DNA from: Phocaeicola fibrisolvens
GTDB taxonomy: Bacteria; Bacteroidota; Bacteroidia; Bacteroidales; Bacteroidaceae
Reading direction: 5' to 3'
Assembly (NCBI RefSeq): GCF_025567125.1
Contig: NZ_JAOQJI010000007.1
Location: 62,001-126,000, forward strand
Length of the DNA stretch: 64,000 bases
Below, one piece after another: positions 9,337 through 17,536 of the stretch. The position numbers and the translations under genes were made by a program. The stretch's first letter is position 1; each line of letters starts with the position of its first letter. Below the pieces are notes generated by a model that was not told the DNA's origin, searched no databases, and worked only from the letters and a program-made list of their open reading frames with translations.

Positions 9337-10689
9337 ATGGCAAATTTAATTAAATTGCGTAAAGGCTTAGACATAAACCTGAAAGGCAAGGCTGCTGCAC
9401 AAGTGGTGGCTGTAAAGGAGCCGGGATTCTATTCACTGTGTCCCGATGATTTTACAGGCGTGACTCCGAAGGTAGTCGTGAAGGAACAGGAATATGTCAT
9501 GGCCGGAGGACCCTTGTTTGTAGACAAGAATCATCCTGAAGTGAAATTTGTTTCGCCGGTAAGTGGCGTAGTAACAAGCGTGGAACGTGGAGCAAGACGT
9601 AAGGTGATGAGCATTACCGTACAGGCTGCTGCGGAACAGGACTTCGAAGAATTCGGCAAGAAGAGCGTAGCTTCTCTCGACGGGGCTGCCGTAAAGGACG
9701 TGTTGCTGAATGCCGGTCTGTTCGCCTTTGTCCGTCAGCGTCCGTATGACGTAGTGGCCGATCCGACTGTAGCACCTCGTGCTATCTTCGTTTCTGCATT
9801 CGACACGAACCCGCTGGCTCCAGAATTTGAACTGGCGCTTTCTGGCGAAGAAGCGAATTTCCAGACTGGACTGGATGCGTTGGCTAAGATGGCCAAGACA
9901 TACCTGAGTATCAGTGTGAACCAGAAGTCACCTGCTTTGACGCAGGCAAAGAATGTGGAAGTCAATGTGTTTGACGGACCTCATCCGGCAGGTAACGTCG
10001 GCGTGCAGATTAACCACATTGCTCCGGTAAACAAGGGTGAAACAGTATGGACTATTGATCCGCAGGCTGTCATCTTTATTGGCCGGCTGTTCAATACGGG
10101 ACGTGTAGACTTTACCCGTACTGTGGCAGTGACTGGTTCGGAAGTGTTGAAACCTGCTTACGTGAAGCTGAAAGTAGGTGCCCTGCTGACAGGTGTATTT
10201 GCCAACAATGTAACTACGGACAAGGCTTTGCGTTATATCAGCGGTAACGTATTGACCGGAAAGCAGATTACTGCCAACGGTTATCTGGGAGCCTTCCACA
10301 GCCAGTTGACCGTGATTCCGGAAGGAAGCGACGTACACGAAATGCTGGGTTGGATCATGCCGCGTCTGAACGATTTCAGTACCAGCCATTCTTATTTCAG
10401 CTGGATGATGGGCAAGAAGAAAGAATATGTGTTGGATGCACGTGTGAAGGGTGGTGAACGCCACATGATCATGTCGAACGAATACGACCACGTACTTCCG
10501 ATGGATATCCTGCCGGAATACCTGATCAAGGCCATCATTGCGGGCGACATCGACCGTATGGAAGCACTAGGTATTTACGAGGTAGCTCCGGAAGACTTTG
10601 CCTTGTGTGAATTTGTCTGCTCTTCAAAGATGGAACTGCAGCGTATTGTTCGCGACGGACTCGACATGCTCCGCCGTGAAATGTGTTAA
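9337..10689 (+). CDS. nqrA: Na+-translocating NADH:quinone reductase subunit A
   Basis: This 450-residue soluble subunit opens the complete nqrABCDEF operon. The N-terminus (NLIKLRKGLDINLKGKA) and the following Rnf/NqrA barrel-sandwich region match the NqrA family, and length is normal. In the complex NqrA lies on the cytoplasmic side and takes part in the quinone-related end of electron transfer. The next gene follows after 25 bases. The operon uses a narrower, highly expressed style of codons than its neighbours, as expected for a core respiratory enzyme. The start is the ATG at 9337, 35 bases after the -7 box. Confidence 0.96.
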   Translation: MANLIKLRKGLDINLKGKAAAQVVAVKEPGFYSLCPDDFTGVTPKVVVKEQEYVMAGGPLFVDKNHPEVKFVSPVSGVVTSVERGARRKVMSITVQAAAEQDFEEFGKKSVASLDGAAVKDVLLNAGLFAFVRQRPYDVVADPTVAPRAIFVSAFDTNPLAPEFELALSGEEANFQTGLDALAKMAKTYLSISVNQKSPALTQAKNVEVNVFDGPHPAGNVGVQINHIAPVNKGETVWTIDPQAVIFIGRLFNTGRVDFTRTVAVTGSEVLKPAYVKLKVGALLTGVFANNVTTDKALRYISGNVLTGKQITANGYLGAFHSQLTVIPEGSDVHEMLGWIMPRLNDFSTSHSYFSWMMGKKKEYVLDARVKGGERHMIMSNEYDHVLPMDILPEYLIKAIIAGDIDRMEALGIYEVAPEDFALCEFVCSSKMELQRIVRDGLDMLRREMC

Positions 10690-10714
10690 TGCTAACTAAA
10701 ACGATTATTAATAA

Positions 10715-11878
10715 ATGAACGCGTTAAGAAATTATCTCGATAAGATAAAGCCTAACTTTGAAGAGGGAGGCAAATTTCATGCTTTTCGTTCTGTGTTCGA
10801 CGGGTTTGAAACATTCCTGTTTGTTCCGAACACTACTTCGAAGACAGGTACGCACATCCACGATGCGATAGACAGCAAACGTATCATGTCGTTCGTGGTG
10901 ATTGCGCTGATACCGGCCCTGCTGTTCGGTATGTATAATGTGGGTTACCAGCATTTCCATGCTACGAATGTAGAAGGTAGCTTCATCGAAATGTTCGGTT
11001 ACGGTTTCCTGGCTGTACTGCCGAAAATCATTGTATCCTACGTGGTAGGTCTGGGTATCGAATTTGTGGTAGCCCAGTGGAAGAAGGAAGAAATTCAGGA
11101 AGGTTTCCTGGTTTCCGGTATGTTGATTCCGATGATTGTGCCGGTTGAGTGTCCGTTGTGGATGCTGGCCGTGGCTACTGCTTTCTCTGTAATCTTTGCC
11201 AAGGAAGTGTTCGGTGGTACAGGTATGAATATCTTCAATCCGGCGTTGATTACTCGTGCCTTCCTGTTCTTTGCTTATCCGACCAAGATGTCCGGTGATA
11301 CGGTATGGGTGTCCGGTGACAGCATTTTCGGTTTGGGCAAGACTGTGGACGGGTTGACAGCCGCTACTCCGTTAGGTGTGGCAAAGGTTGCCGAGTGCCC
11401 TGCTTTCTCGTGGGATATGGTGACCGGTCTGATTCCGGGCTCTATCGGCGAGACGAGCGTAATTGCCATTGCTATCGGTGCCGTTATCCTGTTATGGTCG
11501 GGCGTGGCAAGCTGGAGAACGATGCTGTCAGTATTCGTTGGTGGTGCCGTGATGGGTTGGGTGTTCAACCAATGGGGACCGGATACCGCAGTGGCTCACA
11601 TGCCTTGGTATGAACATCTGTGCCTGGGTGGTTTTTGTTTTGGTGCCGTGTTCATGGCGACCGACCCTGTCACTTCTTCACGTACGGAGAACGGTAAATA
11701 CGTTTATGGATTCCTGATCGGTGCCATGGCCATCATCATCCGTGTGCTCAATCCGGGTTATCCCGAAGGCATGATGCTGGCTATCCTGCTGATGAATATC
11801 TTTGCACCGCTGATTGACTATGTGGTAGTGCAGAACAATATTTCGCGTCGTGCAAAACGTGCTATGTCTAACAAATAA
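10715..11878 (+). CDS. nqrB: Na+-translocating NADH:quinone reductase subunit B
   Basis: This 387-residue membrane subunit has about ten helices of the NQR2/RnfD family. The covalent FMN attachment motif is visible as DGLTAATPL, where Thr218 corresponds to the flavinylated threonine of Vibrio NqrB. NqrB also carries riboflavin and forms part of the Na+ channel in characterised enzymes. The attached flavin requires the ApbE transferase, which is not encoded in this window. It lies 25 bases after nqrA and 14 before nqrC. Confidence 0.96.
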   Translation: MNALRNYLDKIKPNFEEGGKFHAFRSVFDGFETFLFVPNTTSKTGTHIHDAIDSKRIMSFVVIALIPALLFGMYNVGYQHFHATNVEGSFIEMFGYGFLAVLPKIIVSYVVGLGIEFVVAQWKKEEIQEGFLVSGMLIPMIVPVECPLWMLAVATAFSVIFAKEVFGGTGMNIFNPALITRAFLFFAYPTKMSGDTVWVSGDSIFGLGKTVDGLTAATPLGVAKVAECPAFSWDMVTGLIPGSIGETSVIAIAIGAVILLWSGVASWRTMLSVFVGGAVMGWVFNQWGPDTAVAHMPWYEHLCLGGFCFGAVFMATDPVTSSRTENGKYVYGFLIGAMAIIIRVLNPGYPEGMMLAILLMNIFAPLIDYVVVQNNISRRAKRAMSNK

Positions 11879-11892
11879 AAACCGAAAATACA

Positions 11893-12573
11893 ATGAATAC
11901 CAATAGTAACTCTTATACTATCATTTATGCTTCGGTAATGGTTGTTATCGTAGCATTCTTGCTGGCTTTCGTCAACTCTTCTTTGCGCGACCTGCAAGGA
12001 AAAAATGTAGAGTTGGATACGAAAAAACAGATTCTTTCGGCTTTGGGTATCCGTGAAGTGGAAGATGCGGAAGCCAAATTTGCCGAAGTGGTGAAAGAAG
12101 ACATGCTGGTGGCTGAAGACGGTTCGCTGAAGCCATACGAAGGCAGCTTCGTTACCGGATATGAGAAAGCATATAAGGAAAAGGGAGAAGCCCATCTTTT
12201 CGTCTGCGAGATAGACGGACAGAAGAAGTATGTTATACCCGTTTATGGTACGGGATTGTGGGGTGCCATCTGGGGCTATGTAGCCTTGAACGAGGATAAG
12301 AACACCGTGTATGGCACTTATTTCTCACATGCATCAGAAACTCCGGGCCTGGGTGCGGAAATCGCTACCGAACATTTCCAGAATGAGTTCAAGGACAAGA
12401 ACGTGCTGGACGGAGATGCCATCGGACTGGATGTCGTAAAGAACGGGAAGATTGACAAGCCTGAGTTCCAGGTGGACGGTATTTCCGGAGGTACGATTAC
12501 TTCAGTGGCCGTAGGACAGATGCTGAAGAACTGCATGGGAAACTATACCAAGTTTTTAACCGCTAAAGAATAA
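11893..12573 (+). CDS. nqrC: Na+-translocating NADH:quinone reductase subunit C
   Basis: This 226-residue protein has one N-terminal membrane helix (about residues 8-28) and a periplasmic FMN-binding domain. The flavinylation motif is SGGTIT, with Thr201 as the predicted phosphoester attachment residue. Electrons pass from NqrF through the inter-subunit cluster to the FMN of NqrC and on to NqrB. The length is slightly shorter than the roughly 255-260 residues of Vibrio NqrC, which is usual in Bacteroides. It is in the middle of the operon with short spacers. Confidence 0.95.
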   Translation: MNTNSNSYTIIYASVMVVIVAFLLAFVNSSLRDLQGKNVELDTKKQILSALGIREVEDAEAKFAEVVKEDMLVAEDGSLKPYEGSFVTGYEKAYKEKGEAHLFVCEIDGQKKYVIPVYGTGLWGAIWGYVALNEDKNTVYGTYFSHASETPGLGAEIATEHFQNEFKDKNVLDGDAIGLDVVKNGKIDKPEFQVDGISGGTITSVAVGQMLKNCMGNYTKFLTAKE

Positions 12574-12591
12574 TAGGAGGGGAAATATAAT

Positions 12592-13230
12592 ATGGGAAAT
12601 TTATTTTCAGCCAAGAATAGAGAAGTGTTCTCCACCCCGATTAGCATGAACAATCCGGTCACCGTACAGGTGTTGGGTATTTGTTCGGCACTTGCCGTTA
12701 CTTCCAAACTGGAACCGGCCATCGTGATGGGACTTTCGGTAACCATTATCACCGCATTCTCGAATGTGGTCATCTCATTAATCCGCAAGACAATTCCGAA
12801 CCGTATCCGTATTATCGTACAGTTGGTGGTCGTTGCTGCGTTAGTGACTATCGTAAGCGAACTGCTGAAGGCTTTTGCCTACGACGTAAGTGTCCAGCTT
12901 TCAGTATATGTAGGTCTGATTATCACCAACTGTATCCTGATGGGACGTCTGGAAGCGTTTGCGATGGCAAACGGCCCGTGGGAATCTTGTCTTGACGGTC
13001 TGGGCAACGGACTGGGCTATGCCAAGATTCTGGTCATCGTGGCTTTCATCCGTGAGCTTCTGGGCTCAGGTACGTTGCTGGGTTTCAATGTCCTGAACCA
13101 TGCAGCTATCCAGGAGTTCGGCTATGTGAACAACGGCTTGATGCTGATGCCGCCGATGGCGTTGATTATCGTGGCTTGCCTGATATGGTACCAGCGTGCG
13201 AAGCATCCTGAATTACAAGATAAGGAATAA
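12592..13230 (+). CDS. nqrD: Na+-translocating NADH:quinone reductase subunit D
   Basis: This 212-residue membrane protein has six predicted helices of the NqrDE/RnfAE family. The fourth gene of the operon, it is paired with nqrE in an inverted-topology arrangement that holds an iron centre in known structures. The segment ITNCILMGRLEAFA near residue 100-115 carries the conserved Cys of this family. A clear AGGAGG-like sequence (aataggagggg) precedes the ATG, which is uncommon in Bacteroidetes. Confidence 0.95.
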   Translation: MGNLFSAKNREVFSTPISMNNPVTVQVLGICSALAVTSKLEPAIVMGLSVTIITAFSNVVISLIRKTIPNRIRIIVQLVVVAALVTIVSELLKAFAYDVSVQLSVYVGLIITNCILMGRLEAFAMANGPWESCLDGLGNGLGYAKILVIVAFIRELLGSGTLLGFNVLNHAAIQEFGYVNNGLMLMPPMALIIVACLIWYQRAKHPELQDKE

Positions 13231-13249
13231 CAAGTAAAGGAAAGACATT

Positions 13250-13873
13250 ATGGAACATTTTTTCAGTTTATTGGTCCGCTCCATCTTTGTGGACAATATG
13301 ATATTCGCGTTCTTCCTGGGTATGTGTTCATACCTGGCGGTATCGAAGAATGTGAAAACAGCTGTCGGTCTGGGCATTGCTGTAACTTTCGTGCTGGTGG
13401 TGACTTTGCCGGTCAACTATTTGCTCCAGACGAAGGTACTGGCTGCCGACGGTATTTTGGGCATTGACCTCAGCTTCTTGAGCTTCATCCTCTTCATTGC
13501 CGTTATCGCGGCCATTACACAGTTGGTGGAAATGATTGTGGAGCGTTTCAGCCCTTCGCTGTATGCTTCGCTGGGTATCTTCCTGCCGTTGATTGCCGTG
13601 AACTGCGCCATCATGGGTGCCTCTCTGTTCATGCAGCAGCGCATCAACCTGACTCCTTCCGACCCGAAGTTCATCGGTGGCATCGGTGATGCTGTCTCTT
13701 ACGCACTGGGTTCAGGTATCGGCTGGATGCTGGCCATCGTCGGTCTGGCTGCCATCCGTGAGAAAATGGCTTACTCTGACGTACCTGCTCCGCTGAGAGG
13801 ACTGGGTATCACTTTCATCACTGTAGGTCTGATGGCAATGGCATTTATGTGTTTCTCTGGTTTGAACATCTAA
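13250..13873 (+). CDS. nqrE: Na+-translocating NADH:quinone reductase subunit E
   Basis: This 207-residue membrane protein is homologous to NqrD, with six helices. The segment FFLGMCSYLAVSK near residue 23-35 and the run VNCAIMGASLFM near 120-132 both hold the conserved cysteines expected to bind the Fe centre between NqrD and NqrE. The position in the operon and the length are normal. It starts 19 bases after nqrD and is followed 18 bases later by nqrF. Confidence 0.95.
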   Translation: MEHFFSLLVRSIFVDNMIFAFFLGMCSYLAVSKNVKTAVGLGIAVTFVLVVTLPVNYLLQTKVLAADGILGIDLSFLSFILFIAVIAAITQLVEMIVERFSPSLYASLGIFLPLIAVNCAIMGASLFMQQRINLTPSDPKFIGGIGDAVSYALGSGIGWMLAIVGLAAIREKMAYSDVPAPLRGLGITFITVGLMAMAFMCFSGLNI

Positions 13874-13891
13874 TAGGAAAGGAATAAGACA

Positions 13892-15160
13892 ATGGATATG
13901 AATTTTATTTTAGCGAGCATTGGAGTATTCCTGGTGACTATTCTGGTGCTGGTAGTCATCCTGCTGGTAGCGAAGAATTTCCTTGTGGCTTCCGGCAACG
14001 TGAAACTGACTATCAACGGCGACAAGGAAATGGAAGTAGAATCCGGCTCTACGTTGCTGAACACATTGGCCGTTAACGGCGTATTCTTGCCTTCAGCTTG
14101 TGGTGGTAAGGGTTCTTGCGGACAGTGCAAGTGTCAGGTGATTGAAGGAGGCGGCGAAATCCTGCCTTCTGAAGTGAGCCACTTCAGCCGCAAGCAGCAG
14201 AAAGACCACTGGCGTCTGGGTTGCCAGGTGAAGGTGAAAGGTGACCTGTCTATCAAGGTGCCTGAATCTGTAATGGGTGTAAAGGAATACGAATGTACGG
14301 TTATCTCCAACAAGAACGTGGCTACTTTCATCAAGGAATTCAAGGTGCAGTTGCCTAAGGGTGCCCACATGGACTTCATCCCGGGTTCTTACGCACAGAT
14401 CAAGATTCCTAAATATGAAATGGACTACAACAAGGATATCGATAAAGACCTTATCGGTAAGGAATACCTGCCTGCATGGGAAAAGTTCGGTTTGTTTAAC
14501 CTGAAGTGTAAAAACGAAGAAGAAACCATCCGTGCTTACTCTATGGCCAACTATCCGGCTGAAGGCGACGTATTCATGCTGACCGTACGTATCGCTACTC
14601 CGCCGTTCAAACCCGACCGCAGCGGTTTCATGGATGTGATGCCGGGTATCGCTTCTTCTTACATCTTTACCCTGAAACCGGGTGACAAGGTGCTGATGAG
14701 TGGTCCTTACGGAGACTTCCATCCGATTTTCAACTCAAAGAAGGAAATGATCTGGGTCGGTGGTGGCGCCGGTATGGCTCCGCTGCGTGCACAGATTATG
14801 CACATGACTCGTACGTTGAACACAAGAGACCGCGAACTGCACTACTTCTACGGTGCCCGTGCGTTGAACGAAGTGTTCTACCTGCAAGACTTCCTGCAGC
14901 TGGAAAAAGACTTCTCGAACTTCCACTTCCACTTGGCACTCGACCGTCCGGATCCGGCAGCCGATGCAGCGGGCGTGAAGTACACTCCGGGATTTGTTCA
15001 TCAGGTAATGTACAACACTTACCTGAAAGACCACGAAGCTCCGGAAGACATCGAATACTACATGTGTGGTCCTGGTCCGATGTCAAAAGCTGTGGTTAAC
15101 ATGCTGGATAGCCTGGGCGTTGAAAGCTCTTCTATCATGTATGATAACTTCGGTGGATAA
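13892..15160 (+). CDS. nqrF: Na+-translocating NADH:quinone reductase subunit F (NADH-oxidising)
   Basis: This 422-residue subunit is the electron entry point. It has one N-terminal membrane helix (about residues 5-26) and a 2Fe-2S ferredoxin domain with Cys70, Cys76, Cys79 and Cys111. These are the same positions as in Vibrio NqrF. An FAD domain follows (RAYSMANYP near residue 216-224), then a NAD(P)-binding domain with GGGAGMAPLRAQ near residue 290. It oxidises NADH and passes electrons through FAD and the cluster into the membrane subunits. It is the last operon gene, with a strong terminator 31 bases later. Confidence 0.97.
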   Translation: MDMNFILASIGVFLVTILVLVVILLVAKNFLVASGNVKLTINGDKEMEVESGSTLLNTLAVNGVFLPSACGGKGSCGQCKCQVIEGGGEILPSEVSHFSRKQQKDHWRLGCQVKVKGDLSIKVPESVMGVKEYECTVISNKNVATFIKEFKVQLPKGAHMDFIPGSYAQIKIPKYEMDYNKDIDKDLIGKEYLPAWEKFGLFNLKCKNEEETIRAYSMANYPAEGDVFMLTVRIATPPFKPDRSGFMDVMPGIASSYIFTLKPGDKVLMSGPYGDFHPIFNSKKEMIWVGGGAGMAPLRAQIMHMTRTLNTRDRELHYFYGARALNEVFYLQDFLQLEKDFSNFHFHLALDRPDPAADAAGVKYTPGFVHQVMYNTYLKDHEAPEDIEYYMCGPGPMSKAVVNMLDSLGVESSSIMYDNFGG

Positions 15161-15191
15161 TCAAGAAATTATAAGTCTTGAAATAAAGAAA

Positions 15192-15220
15192 AGCCTCTGC
15201 ACAGCGCAGGGGCTTTTTTT
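15192..15220 (+). terminator. rho-independent terminator of the nqr operon
   Basis: AGCCTCTGC pairs with GCAGGGGCT (nine pairs, one G-U) across a five-base loop, followed directly by a T-run. Confidence 0.9.
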
Positions 15221-15591
15221 ATGCCATAAAGACTCTTCGTCGGTTGTCGCGTGAGCATACGGACAGGAGGGGCTGGCAGAAGTTCGCATTTGGATAAAGA
15301 ATACTTACTTGTTGTTACTTTGTGGAGCCTAACCTGTCGAACAGTCTGCAAGTAGTAATGAATATGGAAAGAAATGAGGCGATATATTACAAAATAATGA
15401 AGATTTTGTTCATTTTGATATCTGTTTCTTGATGTACGTCAATAAATGATAGGGGAAAGGCAACTTTTCTTCTGCTTTGTTTTTATGTTGTTCAACATAT
15501 ACTTATCTTTGCATCGGTAAAAAGAAATAGCTCGAGCTAAACTAGAGAATTATTTAGGTAACAAAGTTTTTAGGTAAAAGATTTTAAAGGT
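15221..15591. other. gene-free stretch and leader of the small exported protein
   Basis: About 370 bases without a convincing gene. The first 260 are AT-rich and contain only stop-interrupted frames; the longest notable one is a 22-codon frame at 15364 with no supporting feature. The last 110 bases hold the promoter and an untranslated leader of roughly 75 bases for the next gene. Confidence 0.5.
15504..15511 (+). promoter_or_regulatory. -7 box of the small exported protein gene
   Basis: TATCTTTG is an exact TAnnTTTG match. No TTTG lies at the usual -33 spacing (one is 24 bases upstream). Transcription would begin near 15518, giving an unusually long leader of about 75 bases. The small palindrome ATGTTGTTCAACAT (15485-15498) overlaps the spacer. 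Confidence 0.55.
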
Positions 15592-15960
15592 ATGAAAAGA
15601 TTAGGATTAACATTGGTAGCCGCATTGGCTTTTTCAGTTTCTATGTTTGCAGAAGGTGTGCAGGGCAACAGCAATGCAGAAAAGTGGAACGGTTCAATCA
15701 ACAAGTCTAAACTGACTAAGTATCTGAATCTGTCATCTACCCAGCACGAGAAAGTAGCTGATATTTGCGACTATTTTGAGCAGGAAATGACCCGTGCCAA
15801 CTCCTCAAAGACTGACAACAAGGAAAAAGTTCGCAAGGCTGTATACGGCAACCTGAAGCTGATGAAACAGACACTGGACGAAAAGCAGTACTCAAACTAC
15901 GTACGTCTGATGGCCATGACACTGCGCAACAAAGGTATCGACTTGAACGAAGCAAAATAA
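15592..15960 (+). CDS. small exported helical protein of unknown function
   Basis: This 122-residue protein has a signal peptide (residues 1-20, ending SMFA) and a mature part of about 100 residues that is charged and helical. The spacing of LNLSSTQHEKVADICDYFEQ and LDEKQYSNYVRLM resembles the LTxxQ pattern of Spy/CpxP-like periplasmic helical hairpins, but the match is only by eye. No catalytic motif is seen, and I do not recognise a named family. It is a single gene between two terminators, with its own promoter and a long leader. Its simple composition and isolated setting suggest an abundant periplasmic protein. The function is unknown. Confidence 0.8.
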   Translation: MKRLGLTLVAALAFSVSMFAEGVQGNSNAEKWNGSINKSKLTKYLNLSSTQHEKVADICDYFEQEMTRANSSKTDNKEKVRKAVYGNLKLMKQTLDEKQYSNYVRLMAMTLRNKGIDLNEAK

Positions 15961-15988
15961 ATAAAAGATATTTTTGACCTTTTCTGAG

Positions 15989-16024
15989 AACCCCGGAGAC
16001 TTGCAAGAGTCCTCGGGGTTTTTT
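15989..16024 (+). terminator. rho-independent terminator after the small exported protein gene
   Basis: AACCCCG and CGGGGTT form the outer stem and GACT/AGTC an inner one, followed by TTTTT. It lies between convergent genes. Confidence 0.85.
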
Positions 16025-16099
16025 GTGTCTTCAGAAGAAACATACAAAACGTCGAAGCGCTTTTTAGGGGAGCAATTTCTCTGTTTGGGAATCCCAATC

Positions 16100-17455
16100 C
16101 TACTCCTCGTGATAATCATTCAGGCGGTCGTTCCAGAGATACTTCCGGGTTTCGCTGACGATGACGCCCGAGAGCAGAAGCAGGGAGATAAGGTTCGGAA
16201 TGGCCATGAGGGCATTGACCACATCGGCGAAGTTCCACACGAGGGACAGGTTGACTACGGAACCCACATACACCATCACAATCCACAGCAGACGGTAGGC
16301 CCGCATGATTTTCCGGCCTCCCAGGTACTCTACGGCCTTCTGCGAATAATACGTCCAGCCCAGGATGGTACTGAAGGCAAAGGTCACGATGCCGAACGAC
16401 AGGATGGGAGTGCCGACGTAGGGAATTTTCGCGAAGGCCATCTTGGTCAGGGCCGCGTCGCTCGTGTAGTCGATGTCCGGATAGGCCAGGATGCTGCTCA
16501 CCAGTACCAGTCCGGTCAGGGCGCAGATAACCACTGTGTCCCAGAAGGTACCTGTGGAAGAAACCAGTGCCTGGCGCACCGGGTTGCGTGTCTGGGCTGC
16601 TGCCGCTACGATGGGAGCCGACCCCAGTCCCGATTCATTGGAGAAAAGTCCGCGCGCGATGCCGTAGCGGGCCGCCATCATCACCGTGGTGCCCACAAAA
16701 CCGCTGCCCGCCGCACGGGCCGAAAAAGCCGATTCCAGAATGAGGCGGATGGAAGCCCCCAAGTAGGCATGGTTCACCATCAGGATGTAGATGCAGCCTC
16801 CCACATAGAGCAAGGCCATGAGCGGGACGAGTCCCATGCACACTCTGGCGATGCTTTTGACGCCACCGATGACCACGAGGGCCGTCAGGACGCTCATTGC
16901 TATACCTGTCAGGTGAGGTGATACCCCGTAGGATTCATGGAGTAATAAGGAAATGGAATTGGCCTGCACCGTGTTGCCGATGCCGAAAGCCGCCAGTGCG
17001 GTGAAGATACAGAACAGGATGCCCAGCCATTTCATGCCCAGTCCGCGTTCCAGGGCGTACATCGGACCGCCAATCATCTCGCCCGACGCATTTTTCACCC
17101 GGTATTTTACGGCCAGCAGTCCCTCTGCATATTTGGTCGACATGCCGAACACCCCTGTGAGCCAGCACCAGAACACGGCACCCGGTCCGCCCAGGGCCAC
17201 AGCCGTCGCCACACCGATGATGTTGCCCGTGCCGATGGTCGCTGCCAGGGAAGTGGCCAACGCCCCGAACTGGCTCACGTCGCCGCCGGCCTCCCGGTCC
17301 TTGCTGACGGAGAGGCGCAGGGCCTTGAGAATATGCAGTTGGGGAAATCGCAGCCGGACGGTCAGGTAAAGGTGCGTGCCCAGCAGCAAGACAATCATGG
17401 GCCATCCCCATAAGAACGAACTAATCTCCTGTACAATCTTCGTAATCTGTTCCAT
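16100..17455 (-). CDS. alanine/glycine:cation symporter (AGCS family)
   Basis: This 451-residue membrane protein has about 10-11 helices and the AGCS signatures: GTGNIIGVATAVALGGPGAVFW near residue 80-100 (the family's P-rich loop) and NESGLGSAPIVAAAA near residue 270-285. It should import alanine or glycine with Na+. The start chosen is the ATG at 17455 (MEQITKIVQ), since the 16 codons upstream are not hydrophobic and not conserved in style. It is convergent with the small exported protein and lies 81 bases downstream of the minus-strand uvrB start region's end. The amino-acid specificity is from the family, not from the sequence. Confidence 0.9.
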   Translation of the reverse strand: MEQITKIVQEISSFLWGWPMIVLLLGTHLYLTVRLRFPQLHILKALRLSVSKDREAGGDVSQFGALATSLAATIGTGNIIGVATAVALGGPGAVFWCWLTGVFGMSTKYAEGLLAVKYRVKNASGEMIGGPMYALERGLGMKWLGILFCIFTALAAFGIGNTVQANSISLLLHESYGVSPHLTGIAMSVLTALVVIGGVKSIARVCMGLVPLMALLYVGGCIYILMVNHAYLGASIRLILESAFSARAAGSGFVGTTVMMAARYGIARGLFSNESGLGSAPIVAAAAQTRNPVRQALVSSTGTFWDTVVICALTGLVLVSSILAYPDIDYTSDAALTKMAFAKIPYVGTPILSFGIVTFAFSTILGWTYYSQKAVEYLGGRKIMRAYRLLWIVMVYVGSVVNLSLVWNFADVVNALMAIPNLISLLLLSGVIVSETRKYLWNDRLNDYHEE

Positions 17456-17536
17456 TTTCTGTTTGTTTTGATTATTTGCGCAAAAGTGTGAATAATAAAT
17501 CAAAACTCATAAAAATGTGTCAGAAATAACGAAATA

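Noticed and set aside
15364..15432. A 22-codon frame with a hydrophobic end
   Set aside because: No promoter, ribosome site or neighbour supports it, and such frames are frequent in AT-rich gaps.
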